DNA of 42,284 bases from an uncultured Bacteroidales bacterium (lineage in GTDB: Bacteria > Bacteroidota > Bacteroidia > Bacteroidales > UBA932). The stretch covers positions 1 to 42,284 of the forward strand of contig CAJOCS010000010.1 of assembly GCA_905233655.1 (NCBI GenBank). The letters run 5' to 3'. The notes under the pieces were generated by a model. The model ran no database searches. It worked only from the letters and a program-made list of their open reading frames with translations, and was not told where the DNA came from. Position numbers and translations under genes: made by a program. This document shows positions 15,942 to 23,515 of the stretch, one piece after another (the stretch's first letter is position 1; every line of letters starts with the position of its first letter).

Positions 15942-16440
15942 AGAGGGTAATAGGTCTTGTCCGTGCAGCGTCGTAGACCTCCCGCACGCTCCGGGAACCC
16001 TCAAGTTCCACGTAATTGTACCAGGCGTGGCGGAAAAGGGCCTCATAGTCGTCCCGGCCATGAAGCATGAGGGCAAAGACCACGTAGACTGCCACAACGA
16101 AGGCAACTGCCTGCTGGTCCACGTCATCGTCCTTTGAAATAGGGGCCTTTACCTGGAGGCGGGTGAGCTGTGCGAAAGCGAGGTCGGCAATGGCATCGGC
16201 AAGGAAGGCATCATTCTCTGGAGAATAAAGAGCCATGCAGTAGCGCTCGTTACTGAAGCGCTTTTCACGGAGCTCCTTTTCATGGTTCTCTTTCCAGGAA
16301 GCGAGGGGATTGTCGAAGCAGAGGGCGGCCTGGGTGGGAGAGAGAAGAAGTGATGCGGCAATGGCGCAATAGTCCTTTTCGGAGGAAATGCCTTCGAGTA
16401 GACGGTCCCGGTCAAGGGCTATTTTGGCCATAAGATCCAT
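15928..16440 (-). CDS. Hypothetical protein
   Basis: A 170-residue, mostly helical, acidic protein with no signal peptide and no motif I recognise. A moderately hydrophobic stretch (QQAVAFVVAVYVVFALMLHG, about residues 108-128) could be one membrane or buried helix. It is convergent with the protease gene and overlaps its last 14 bases. A start at 16431 (MAKIALDRD) is also possible. A minus-strand -7-like box (TATATTTG) lies at 16462-16469. Not assigned to any family. Confidence 0.65.
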   Translation of the reverse strand: MDLMAKIALDRDRLLEGISSEKDYCAIAASLLLSPTQAALCFDNPLASWKENHEKELREKRFSNERYCMALYSPENDAFLADAIADLAFAQLTRLQVKAPISKDDDVDQQAVAFVVAVYVVFALMLHGRDDYEALFRHAWYNYVELEGSRSVREVYDAARTRPITLSSSR

Positions 16441-16461
16441 TACTGGGTTTCAATTTGACCC

Positions 16462-16469
16462 CAAATATA
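16462..16469 (-). promoter_or_regulatory. Candidate -7 box for the hypothetical gene at 15928-16440
   Basis: CAAATATA on the plus strand reads TATATTTG on the minus strand, matching TAnnTTTG, 21 bases upstream of the start codon. No clear -33 element is found at the right distance. Confidence 0.35.
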
Positions 16470-16486
16470 CAAATTAAGCAGGAAAA

Positions 16487-17416
16487 ATGAAAATAGTGTT
16501 TCTGGATGCGCTCACTATGGGCAATACCCCGATGGATGAGATATCGGCCCTGGGGGAATTCGTGTGCTACGATTCTTCCACTGCGGCGGAGGCTCGCGAC
16601 AGGGTAAGGGACGCGACGGTGGCCATACTCAACAAGGTTATTGTAGATGAGGCGTTTCTGGATGCAGCCCCTAAGCTCAGGCTAATCTGCGAAGCCGGAA
16701 CCGGCATCAACAATATAGACGTCGCCCTGTGCGAAAAGAGGGGAGTTGCAGTACGCAACGTCGCGGCATATTCCACCGACTCGGTTGCCCAGATTGCATG
16801 GATGCACATCCTCAATCTCGAGGGCTATGCCTTCTACTTCGACAGGAAGGTCAAATCCGGGGAATATTCCACCACCAGCATCCATACCGACCCTACGCAT
16901 CCTTTTACGGAGCTTGCGGGCAAGACCCTCGGAATAGTGGGTATGGGAGCCATCGGCCAGAAGGTCGCCTCAATTGGACGGGCTTTCGGAATGAAGGTAA
17001 TATACTTCTCCACTTCCGGGACGGGCCATTGCAAGGACTATCCTTCAGTTCCCCTGGAAACGCTTCTCAGGGAATCCGACGTAATCTCCATCCATGCTCC
17101 CTACAATGAGCGCACTGCAGGGCTTATCGGCCTGGAAGAGATGAAACGGATGAAACCCTCGGCCGTTCTGGTGAACACCGGAAGGGGAGGGATAGCGGTG
17201 GAAGAAGACCTTGCCGTCGCTCTTGACGAGGGTATCCTGAAGGGCGCCGCACTGGATGTCTATGTCCGGGAGCCCATTCCCGCTAATCACCCCCTTATGC
17301 ACCTGAAGCATCCCGAACGCATCATCTTCAGCCCCCACATAGCCTGGGCGTCGGTGGAAGCCCGCGCCAGGCTGGCCCATGAGATGGCCGAAAACATACG
17401 CAATTTCAACTTCTAA
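16487..17416 (+). CDS. D-2-hydroxyacid dehydrogenase (NAD-dependent)
   Basis: A 309-residue protein with the NAD-binding motif TLGIVGMGAIGQKVA (about residues 149-163) and the three catalytic positions of the family: Arg in NTGRGG, Glu in VREPIP and His in SPHIAWAS. The family includes glycerate, hydroxypyruvate, lactate and phosphoglycerate dehydrogenases; the substrate is not readable here. Its length and N-terminus (VFLDALTMGN) resemble glycerate/hydroxypyruvate reductases. A purine-rich AGGAAAA lies just before the ATG. It is followed after 24 bases by the aquaporin gene; the two may be co-transcribed. Confidence 0.93.
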   Translation: MKIVFLDALTMGNTPMDEISALGEFVCYDSSTAAEARDRVRDATVAILNKVIVDEAFLDAAPKLRLICEAGTGINNIDVALCEKRGVAVRNVAAYSTDSVAQIAWMHILNLEGYAFYFDRKVKSGEYSTTSIHTDPTHPFTELAGKTLGIVGMGAIGQKVASIGRAFGMKVIYFSTSGTGHCKDYPSVPLETLLRESDVISIHAPYNERTAGLIGLEEMKRMKPSAVLVNTGRGGIAVEEDLAVALDEGILKGAALDVYVREPIPANHPLMHLKHPERIIFSPHIAWASVEARARLAHEMAENIRNFNF

Positions 17417-17440
17417 CCTATAACCAAAATCAAATCAATT

Positions 17441-18160
17441 ATGAAAAAGTACATTGCAGAGTGTGTAGGAACCTTCTTCCTCACTTTCCTTGGCTGCGGT
17501 ACAGCCATGTTCCTGGGTTGTGGCACCCCCGCCGGAGTGGTGGGCACTGCCATCGCCTTCGGTCTTGCAGTTGTCGCCATGGCCTACACCATCGGTGAAA
17601 TCAGCGGCTGCCACATCAATCCCGCAATCACCCTCGGCGTTGCCATCAAGGGCGGTATCAGCTGGAAAGAGGCCTGCGGTTACTGGATTGGCCAGATCAT
17701 CGGCGGTATCCTTGCCGGCGCCCTTCTGTTTGCATTTGCAAATGTGATGACTCCAGAACTTGGCGCTTTTGAGGGTGCAAATCCCGCTGCCCTCGGTACC
17801 AACGGTGTTGCACACGCCGGCGGCGTATGGGGTGCATGCCTCGTCGAGGTAGTAGCCACCTTCCTCTTCGTTCTGGTTGTGCTCGGCACCACCGACGCCA
17901 AATACGGCGCAGGCAAGCCTGCAGGCCTTGCAATCGGTCTCAGCCTCATCCTCATTCACCTAGTGTGCATCAACCTCACCGGAACTTCCGTGAACCCCGC
18001 CCGTTCAATCGGCCCTGCAATCTTCGCAGGTGGAGACGCTCTCAAGGATGTCTGGGTGTTCATCGTCGCTCCTCTCGTGGGTGGCGCCCTCGCCGCTCCC
18101 GTATGGAAGTGCATTGCCGGCTGTTGCTGCTGCAAAGGAGAATGCTCCTGCAAAGAATAA
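17441..18160 (+). CDS. MIP family channel (aquaporin Z-like)
   Basis: A 239-residue six-helix channel with both half-helix NPA boxes: HINPAITLG and TSVNPARSIGPA. The second box is followed by Arg, as in water-selective pores, and spacing matches AqpZ rather than the longer GlpF. It lets water, and perhaps small solutes, cross the inner membrane. The C-terminus is odd: the last 17 residues contain eight cysteines (KCIAGCCCCKGECSCKE). A terminator follows at 18181. Confidence 0.92.
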   Translation: MKKYIAECVGTFFLTFLGCGTAMFLGCGTPAGVVGTAIAFGLAVVAMAYTIGEISGCHINPAITLGVAIKGGISWKEACGYWIGQIIGGILAGALLFAFANVMTPELGAFEGANPAALGTNGVAHAGGVWGACLVEVVATFLFVLVVLGTTDAKYGAGKPAGLAIGLSLILIHLVCINLTGTSVNPARSIGPAIFAGGDALKDVWVFIVAPLVGGALAAPVWKCIAGCCCCKGECSCKE

Positions 18161-18180
18161 TCAGCCTCGCTGAAACATCA

Positions 18181-18215
18181 AGGCCCGCAGTCACAAAGGA
18201 CTACGGGCCTTTTTC
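18181..18215 (+). terminator. Rho-independent terminator after the aquaporin gene
   Basis: The stem AGGCCCG-c-AGTC (18181-18192) pairs with GACT-a-CGGGCCT (18199-18210) with one internal mismatch and a 6-base loop, followed by TTTTT. It lies 20 bases after the stop codon. Confidence 0.85.
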
Positions 18216-18232
18216 ATATATGTTCAACTAAC

Positions 18233-18925
18233 TCAGAGCTTGATTTTTCCTATTCCGTTCTTGGTGGTGGTAACGTCTTCGCAGCTGAGGTTGCGGGCGT
18301 CGATATCGCCTGCTCCGGAGATGGAGAAGCTGGCCGATGCGGCAGTTCCGCTGAGCTCTACATCCGCAGCGCCGTTCACGGTGACGCTGAGGGAGCCGAC
18401 ATTCAGATTCTCGGCGTCGAGATCGCCTGCACCGTTCACCGAAACGGAGAACGCAGGCACCTGAACGTTCTTGACTTCAAAGTCTCCGGCGCCGTTCACA
18501 TTAATGGAAAGCGGCTCTTCGCTGATGTAGGATAGGGGAATGTCGAAGTCGGACGCACCGTTCACGGAGATGTCCTTCAGAACAGGGGCCGAAACACGGA
18601 TATCGAACTCCTCGGCGACGATATTCACATTGTTGATTGTCCTGATGACAAGAACACTGTCCTCGACGACGAAATCGAGATGGTCGAAAACCTCGCTGTT
18701 GGCCGTAACGGCAACTGAAGTTTCTTCCGCCTGGACGAACTCGATGTCACCTTTGCCGTCGATACGGATAGCGTCGAAACCGCTGAGCTGCATGTCGGTG
18801 GTTACGACTTCACCTTTGCAGCGTACGTTTTTACCGTTGGTGAACGAATTGTTCACACGGAAAACACATGAGGAGAATAAACCGACTATTGCCAGTATGA
18901 CAAGGGAAATAAGCATTCTTTTCAT
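18233..18925 (-). CDS. Head GIN domain (DUF2807) lipoprotein
   Basis: A 230-residue protein with a lipoprotein signal (ILAIVGLFSSC) followed by a repetitive beta-helix-like GIN domain: repeated units such as VNGASDFDI, VNGAGDFEV, VNGAGDLDA, VNGAADVEL and ISGAGDIDA. Such proteins are annotated as putative adhesin-like or envelope-stress proteins in Bacteroidota; no enzyme activity is expected. It is the last gene of a four-gene minus-strand operon, 9 bases after the GntR-type regulator, so it is probably an envelope target of the same control. Confidence 0.9.
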   Translation of the reverse strand: MKRMLISLVILAIVGLFSSCVFRVNNSFTNGKNVRCKGEVVTTDMQLSGFDAIRIDGKGDIEFVQAEETSVAVTANSEVFDHLDFVVEDSVLVIRTINNVNIVAEEFDIRVSAPVLKDISVNGASDFDIPLSYISEEPLSINVNGAGDFEVKNVQVPAFSVSVNGAGDLDAENLNVGSLSVTVNGAADVELSGTAASASFSISGAGDIDARNLSCEDVTTTKNGIGKIKL

Positions 18926-18934
18926 AATTATATT

Positions 18935-19270
18935 CTATTTAAAAATTTCATAATCAAGGCCTAAAAGGTTCATGCGAGCCTTTATCACAGGAACGTCGTG
19001 TTCAAGGAACTCCTTGCGCTGGGCCTGGAGGATCTTATCCTTCGCATCGCTTGCCACAAAGTAGCCGATTCCACGGCGGTTGTAGATTATTTCCTCGTCG
19101 GTGAGGATTTCGTAGGAGCGCATCATGGTGTTGGGATTCACTCCAAGGCTGGCGCCGTACTCCCTCACGGAAGGGATGCGGTCTTCATCCTTGAGCTCTC
19201 CGGAGAGGATGCGGTCGCAGATGACATCGGCAATCTGAAGATAGATTGGCTTGGTTGAACTGAATTCCAT
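18935..19270 (-). CDS. GntR family regulator (YtrA subfamily)
   Basis: A 111-residue protein with an N-terminal winged-helix GntR domain (IYLQIADVICDRILSGEL, RIPSVREYGASLGVNPNTMMRSYEIL, RRGIGYFV) and only a short C-terminal helix, as in YtrA-type regulators. These control ABC transporter operons in which they are encoded. It is the third gene here, after the ATPase and permease. A 22-base palindrome over the predicted transcription start (20939-20960) is the likely operator, implying autorepression relieved by an unknown signal. Confidence 0.92.
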   Translation of the reverse strand: MEFSSTKPIYLQIADVICDRILSGELKDEDRIPSVREYGASLGVNPNTMMRSYEILTDEEIIYNRRGIGYFVASDAKDKILQAQRKEFLEHDVPVIKARMNLLGLDYEIFK

Positions 19271-19275
19271 AACGA

Positions 19276-20097
19276 TTAATGCTTAAGGGTTTTGATTCGG
19301 CGGTAGACTCCCCATCCAAGGCCAAAGATAATGAGAAGGGTTACTCCCATCATGATATAGTAGAATCTGTTGGCATAGGCGACAAGTTCATCAGGGCCGG
19401 GGTTCCACATTTCCATGTTTTCGGCGATTGAAGGAGCGAAAAAGCCCATGATAAGGGAGCTCAGGAACGAAATGCCGACAATAATTGCAATACCCTTTCC
19501 AACTTTGTTCTTCCTGAAGCAGATACCGCAGAGAAGGAAGTAGAGGAAATTGCAGAAGATGCTCATAATGCAGCTTACCACAAAGGCTCCGGGAACAATG
19601 ATAATGGGAGAAGATCCATTCTCTCCAAGAGTTTCGAATATGGAATTCAGACCACTCCCGAGTCCGGTAATCAATGCAGAGTCCATTGTGGGATCGAGTA
19701 GAACCAGAAGAGAGTCAATCGCAAAGAAAACCACAATGAAAAGGAAGGGGATTATGAGCGTAGTCATAATGAGCATCGAAACAAACTTCTCGGTGGTGGA
19801 GGCAGGAAGCATCAGGAAAGAGCTGCCGGCCTGCTTCTCGGTGAGATATCCGTAGGTGCGTGTCTGGTAGAACTCCAGGATAGTGAAAGCTATGAGGAAT
19901 ACGACGATTCTCACGGGAAGGGTGGGAGAGACCCAGGTCTGGTTGAACACCAGGCTGAGCAGTACCCATGCTACATAGGCAATTAGACCTGATGCGCCGA
20001 TGAGAATGGCTGCAACAGAGTGGTTTCTCCACATCTGCTTGATGTCGTATTTGAAATAGGTGCAGAAGCGCTTGAAGTCGAAAGTCTGGTTAATCAT
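19276..20097 (-). CDS. ABC transporter permease-like membrane protein
   Basis: A 273-residue protein with six predicted membrane segments: about residues 30-50, 63-80, 105-130, 165-190, 200-220 and 245-265. It lacks recognisable enzymatic motifs. Position between an ABC ATPase and a YtrA-type regulator identifies it as the membrane partner of that ATPase. The substrate is unknown; related operons respond to cell-envelope antibiotics in Firmicutes, but that role is only an inference here. Confidence 0.85.
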   Translation of the reverse strand: MINQTFDFKRFCTYFKYDIKQMWRNHSVAAILIGASGLIAYVAWVLLSLVFNQTWVSPTLPVRIVVFLIAFTILEFYQTRTYGYLTEKQAGSSFLMLPASTTEKFVSMLIMTTLIIPFLFIVVFFAIDSLLVLLDPTMDSALITGLGSGLNSIFETLGENGSSPIIIVPGAFVVSCIMSIFCNFLYFLLCGICFRKNKVGKGIAIIVGISFLSSLIMGFFAPSIAENMEMWNPGPDELVAYANRFYYIMMGVTLLIIFGLGWGVYRRIKTLKH

Positions 20098-20109
20098 GGC
20101 TGGGAAGGT

Positions 20110-20931
20110 TTAGAAAAGGGATTTTACCAGCTCCTTGTGGGAGTGAACAGCATTGAAGAAAGCTTCGAGGTTCACCTTTGATTCCTCTCCGTTTTCATTG
20201 GGATAAACCTGGATGGCGCCGCCTGGCGTGAATTCCTTGTAGAGGGCGTCGGCCTTGATTTCAGAACCGTAATCGAAGAAGAGTTTGGAAGAAATCTTCT
20301 CGAGGCTGGCGTTCACGAGGACTTCCTGGCTGTCGAGGATAATTACAGGGTCGATGATATTCTCAAGATCCCTCACCTGATGGGTGGAAATCACGATTGC
20401 CGATTCTTCCGAGGTGTAGGCGGTGACGGCCTTGCGGAACTGGGCCTTGGAAGGGATGTCGAGACCGTTTGTGGGCTCATCCAAATAATAATAGCGCGCA
20501 TTGCATGCGAGCGCGAATGAAATCCAGGTCTTTTTCAACTGGCCGGCCGACATTGCATCCATCTTCTGGTTCTGGTCCACCTCGAATCCGGCAAGGATTT
20601 CCAGGAACTTCACATGGCTGTAGGAAGGCCAGAGCGAACCGGTTTCAAGGCCGAAATCAAAAGCTGTGGAATGTACTGAAGGAACCTCGTCGGGGAGGTA
20701 GAACTGCTCTCCGAGAAGGATGGGGGAGCGATCCCAGGGATCCATGCCATCGACCACGATTGAACCGTCAGCGGGTTTCTTGAGGCCGCACAGAAGGGTG
20801 AGCAGGGTGGTCTTGCCCACTCCGTTCTCGCCAAGGAGACCGTAAATGTTGCCATTCTGCAACTCCAGGGAGATGTTTTTCAGAACGAGTTTGTTCCCGT
20901 AACTGAATCCTAAATTTTCTACCTTGATCAT
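20110..20931 (-). CDS. ABC transporter ATP-binding protein (YtrB-like)
   Basis: A 273-residue ATPase with Walker A LLGENGVGKTTLL, a degenerate signature MSAGQLKKTW, Walker B YYYLDEPTNGLD and the switch His in STHQVRD. It has a C-terminal extension of about 70 residues. It is the first gene of the operon ATPase-permease-GntR-GIN lipoprotein, with a well-formed promoter immediately upstream. Confidence 0.92.
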   Translation of the reverse strand: MIKVENLGFSYGNKLVLKNISLELQNGNIYGLLGENGVGKTTLLTLLCGLKKPADGSIVVDGMDPWDRSPILLGEQFYLPDEVPSVHSTAFDFGLETGSLWPSYSHVKFLEILAGFEVDQNQKMDAMSAGQLKKTWISFALACNARYYYLDEPTNGLDIPSKAQFRKAVTAYTSEESAIVISTHQVRDLENIIDPVIILDSQEVLVNASLEKISSKLFFDYGSEIKADALYKEFTPGGAIQVYPNENGEESKVNLEAFFNAVHSHKELVKSLF

Positions 20932-20938
20932 ATCGTGC

Positions 20939-20960
20939 GTGTATTAGTTTATTAGTACAC
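20939..20960. promoter_or_regulatory. Probable operator for the YtrA-type regulator
   Basis: An imperfect 22-base palindrome with ends GTGTA and TACAC; 16 of 22 positions are symmetric (form GTGTAyTArT / wwAyTArTACAC). It begins 7 bases upstream of the ATPase start codon and covers the transcription start predicted from the promoter at 20963-20993, where a bound repressor would block initiation. Confidence 0.6.
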
Positions 20961-20962
20961 CG

Positions 20963-20993
20963 CAAAGGTAGAAACTATTTTTTAATCTGCAAA
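20963..20993 (-). promoter_or_regulatory. Promoter of the ATPase-permease-GntR-GIN operon
   Basis: On the minus strand TTTG (20993-20990), exactly 19 bases, then TACCTTTG (20970-20963), a full match to the Bacteroidetes TTTG-N19-TAnnTTTG pattern. Confidence 0.75.
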
Positions 20994-21039
20994 TTATTTT
21001 TCAATTTTTTTCACGACTATCTTGCGGACGAGCCTTAAT

Positions 21040-21077
21040 ATATAATAAAAAGAGCCTGTCTTTTCGAACAGGCTCTT
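21040..21077 (-). terminator. Rho-independent terminator of the deoxyhypusine-synthase-like gene
   Basis: AAGAGCCTGT (21050-21059) and ACAGGCTCTT (21068-21077) form a perfect 10-bp stem with an 8-base loop. Read on the minus strand the stem is followed by TTTTTATTAT. It lies 22 bases beyond the stop codon of the gene at 21100-22068. Confidence 0.88.
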
Positions 21078-21099
21078 GTAAAACTATCCTTCGGATGTA

Positions 21100-22068
21100 T
21101 TACCAGCCGAGGACATAGGCGAAGATGAGAGGTGCAACTATAGTGGCATCGCTCTCGACTATGAACTTAGGTGTGTCGGGTGCAAGCTTGCCCCAGGTGA
21201 TTTTCTCGTTAGGGACGGCACCGGAATACGAGCCGTAGGAAGTCGTGGAGTCGGAAATCTGGCAGAAATAGGCCCAGAGGGGAGTGCCTTCCCAGCCAAG
21301 GTCCTGCTCCATCATGGGAACGCAGCAGATGGGGAAGTCTCCGGCGGTGCCACCGCCAATCTGGAAGAAGCCCACTCCAGGGGCGTTCTTCTTGTACCAG
21401 TCCACAAGGAACATCATAACTTCAACGCCCTGGATGACCATGTGAGGGTCGTATTCGCCGCGAATCACGTGTGCGGTAAAGATGTTGCCGGTGGTGCAGT
21501 CTTCCCATGCGGGGCAGATGATGGGGATGTTCTTCTCGCAGGCTGCCACAACCCAGCTGTCCTTGGGATCAATCTCGTAGTACTGCTTGAGGACACCGCT
21601 GCGGATCATCTGATAGATGAACTCATAGGGGAGATAGCGCTTGCCCTCGGCCTTTGCCTTGTCCCAGACTTCCACAAGGTGTTTCTCCAGGCGGCGGAAA
21701 GCTTCCTCCTCGGGGATGCAGGTGTCGGTTACGCGGTTATAGTGGTTGTCCAGCAGTTCCTGCTCCTGTTTGGGAGTGAGGTCGCGGTAGCCTGGAACCC
21801 TGTAATAGTGGCTGTGGGCCACGAGGTTCATGATATCCTCTTCAAGGTTGTTGGCAGAGCAGCACACAAAGGCAATCTTGTCCTGACGGATCATCTCTGC
21901 GAGGGAAAGGCCGAGCTCGGCAGTTGACATGGCACCGGCCATGGCAAGGAACATCTTGCCTCCCTTGTTAAGAAGGTCTTCGTAGGCCTTGGCAGCGTCT
22001 ACCAGAGCTGCGGAATTGAAATGGCGGTAGTGATGAGTGATAAACTGAGAAATAGGTCCCTTTTCCAT
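21100..22068 (-). CDS. Deoxyhypusine synthase family protein
   Basis: A 322-residue protein of the deoxyhypusine synthase fold: MSTAELGLSLAEMI, the NAD-site-like GVGFFQIGGGTAGDFPICC, and ITWGKL, in which Lys294 matches the lysine that carries the aminobutyl intermediate in eukaryotic enzymes. Bacteria lack the eIF5A substrate, and some bacterial homologues are known to make homospermidine from putrescine or spermidine; the real reaction here is open. It is a single-gene unit with its own terminator, divergent from the polyene cluster. A minus-strand -7 box (TAATTTTG) lies at 22110-22117. Confidence 0.9.
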   Translation of the reverse strand: MEKGPISQFITHHYRHFNSAALVDAAKAYEDLLNKGGKMFLAMAGAMSTAELGLSLAEMIRQDKIAFVCCSANNLEEDIMNLVAHSHYYRVPGYRDLTPKQEQELLDNHYNRVTDTCIPEEEAFRRLEKHLVEVWDKAKAEGKRYLPYEFIYQMIRSGVLKQYYEIDPKDSWVVAACEKNIPIICPAWEDCTTGNIFTAHVIRGEYDPHMVIQGVEVMMFLVDWYKKNAPGVGFFQIGGGTAGDFPICCVPMMEQDLGWEGTPLWAYFCQISDSTTSYGSYSGAVPNEKITWGKLAPDTPKFIVESDATIVAPLIFAYVLGW

Positions 22069-22109
22069 TGTATGAAATAATTAATCTTAAATGTTCTTTT
22101 CAGACCATG

Positions 22110-22117
22110 CAAAATTA
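22110..22117 (-). promoter_or_regulatory. Candidate -7 box of the deoxyhypusine-synthase-like gene
   Basis: CAAAATTA on the plus strand reads TAATTTTG on the minus strand (TAnnTTTG), 41 bases before the start codon. There is no clear -33 element. Confidence 0.4.
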
Positions 22118-22138
22118 GGAAAAAAACGCGAGAAACAC

Positions 22139-22146
22139 TATATTTG
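22139..22146 (+). promoter_or_regulatory. Main promoter (-7 box) of the aryl-polyene-type cluster
   Basis: TATATTTG matches TAnnTTTG and lies 21 bases before the first cluster gene. The expected -33 position holds TTAG (22115-22118), a weak match at 20-base spacing, which may mean that an activator is used. Confidence 0.5.
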
Positions 22147-22167
22147 TGAAATATTTTTAAGCATTAT

Positions 22168-23259
22168 ATGAACCTCTTCCCAAGCATTGAGAAAGCCTAT
22201 ACGAAGGACACCCTGAGCGCCCGCGATGCACAGCGGCTCGCCGAGTTCATCGCCTTCGGCCCCATCGTATTCCAGGCAAGCCGGCTGATGCTAAAATTCG
22301 GCATTCTGGAACGCCTCAGGGACAAGCCGATGAAACTCCAGGAGGTGGCACAGGCTGCCGGACTTTCGGAGTATGCGGCCAAGGTGCTGCTCGAGGCATC
22401 CCTTTCCATCGGCACAGTAATCATCGATGCCGCTACGGACGAGTATCATCTGAGCAAAACCGGCTGGTTCCTGCTCACGGATCCCGCCACCCGGGCCAAT
22501 ATTGACTTCAACCACGATGTCAACTACGAAGGTTTCTTCCGCATGGAGGAGGCGCTGAAGGAAGGCCGTCCCGCCGGGCTCGAGCATTTCGGCCCCTGGC
22601 CCACCATTTACGAAGGCCTGTCTTCGCTTCCCAAGCAGGTGCAGGACAGCTGGTTCGGCTTCGACCACTTCTACTCGGACCACTCCTTCTCCGAAGCTCT
22701 TCCCATAGTGTTTGAGCACAAGCCCCGCCGGATTATGGACGTGGGAGGCAATACGGGCCGCTTCTCCCAGCAGTGCGTGGCCTACGACCCCGCTGTTGAA
22801 ATGGCGATTGTGGACCTGCCCCAGCAGATAGGCCTGATGAAGGCTGCCACGGCCGGAGACCCCAATGCCGGAAGAATCCACGGTTTCGGAACCAATCTGC
22901 TGGATCCTGAAAACGGCTTCCCCGAAGATATTCATCCCGACGCCATCTGGATGAGCCAGTTCCTGGACTGCTTTTCAGAGCCCCAGATACTGAGCATCCT
23001 GCAGCGTGCGGTAAAGGTCATGGACTCCCGGACGCGTCTGTTCATAATGGAGACGTTCTGGGACCGCCAGAAATACGAACCGGCATCGTTCTGCCTTACC
23101 ATGACAAGCCTCTATTTCACGGTAATGGCGAACGGCAATTCAAAGATGTATCACAGCGACGACATGTCCCGCCTCGTCGAAGAGGCCGGCCTTGAGATTG
23201 AAGCAATCCACGATGGAATCGGCCAGGGACACAGCATAATGGTTTGCAAAAAGAAATAG
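22168..23259 (+). CDS. SAM-dependent O-methyltransferase-like protein (cluster gene 1)
   Basis: A 363-residue protein built like plant-type O-methyltransferases: an N-terminal winged-helix dimerisation domain (about residues 20-115) and a C-terminal Rossmann domain with SAM motif I, IMDVGGNTGRFSQQC (about residues 189-203). In APE and flexirubin clusters this family methylates the aromatic head group. Where classical family members have the general-base motif HDW, this protein reads DCF (in SQFLDCFSEPQIL), so the catalytic histidine is replaced and the reaction may differ or use another base. It is followed by the ACP gene after 3 bases. Confidence 0.87.
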   Translation: MNLFPSIEKAYTKDTLSARDAQRLAEFIAFGPIVFQASRLMLKFGILERLRDKPMKLQEVAQAAGLSEYAAKVLLEASLSIGTVIIDAATDEYHLSKTGWFLLTDPATRANIDFNHDVNYEGFFRMEEALKEGRPAGLEHFGPWPTIYEGLSSLPKQVQDSWFGFDHFYSDHSFSEALPIVFEHKPRRIMDVGGNTGRFSQQCVAYDPAVEMAIVDLPQQIGLMKAATAGDPNAGRIHGFGTNLLDPENGFPEDIHPDAIWMSQFLDCFSEPQILSILQRAVKVMDSRTRLFIMETFWDRQKYEPASFCLTMTSLYFTVMANGNSKMYHSDDMSRLVEEAGLEIEAIHDGIGQGHSIMVCKKK

Positions 23260-23262
23260 AAT

Positions 23263-23505
23263 ATGACAATTGAAGAAATCCAAGGGAAGGTAAAGAACTT
23301 CCTCGTCGAAGAACTCGAGATTGACGAAGACCGCATAAGCGGAGACGCCCGCCTCAAAGAGGATATGGGCATAGATTCTCTGGAAGTGGTGGACGTCGTG
23401 GTGATGGTAGACCAGGAGTTCGGTTTCAAGATGAAACCCGAAGACTTCAAGCAGCTCCATACCATGAATGAATTCTGCGATTTCATAGCCTCCCGTATTG
23501 CCTAA
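23263..23505 (+). CDS. Acyl carrier protein (cluster ACP 1)
   Basis: An 80-residue ACP with the phosphopantetheine attachment Ser39 in MGIDSLEVVD. It is acidic and helical, with standard length. It carries the growing polyene chain or starter as a thioester. Distinct from the second ACP in this cluster (26364-26621), so the two may serve starter loading and elongation separately. It ends 10 bases before the acyltransferase gene. Confidence 0.95.
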   Translation: MTIEEIQGKVKNFLVEELEIDEDRISGDARLKEDMGIDSLEVVDVVVMVDQEFGFKMKPEDFKQLHTMNEFCDFIASRIA

Positions 23506-23515
23506 AGACAAGAAT

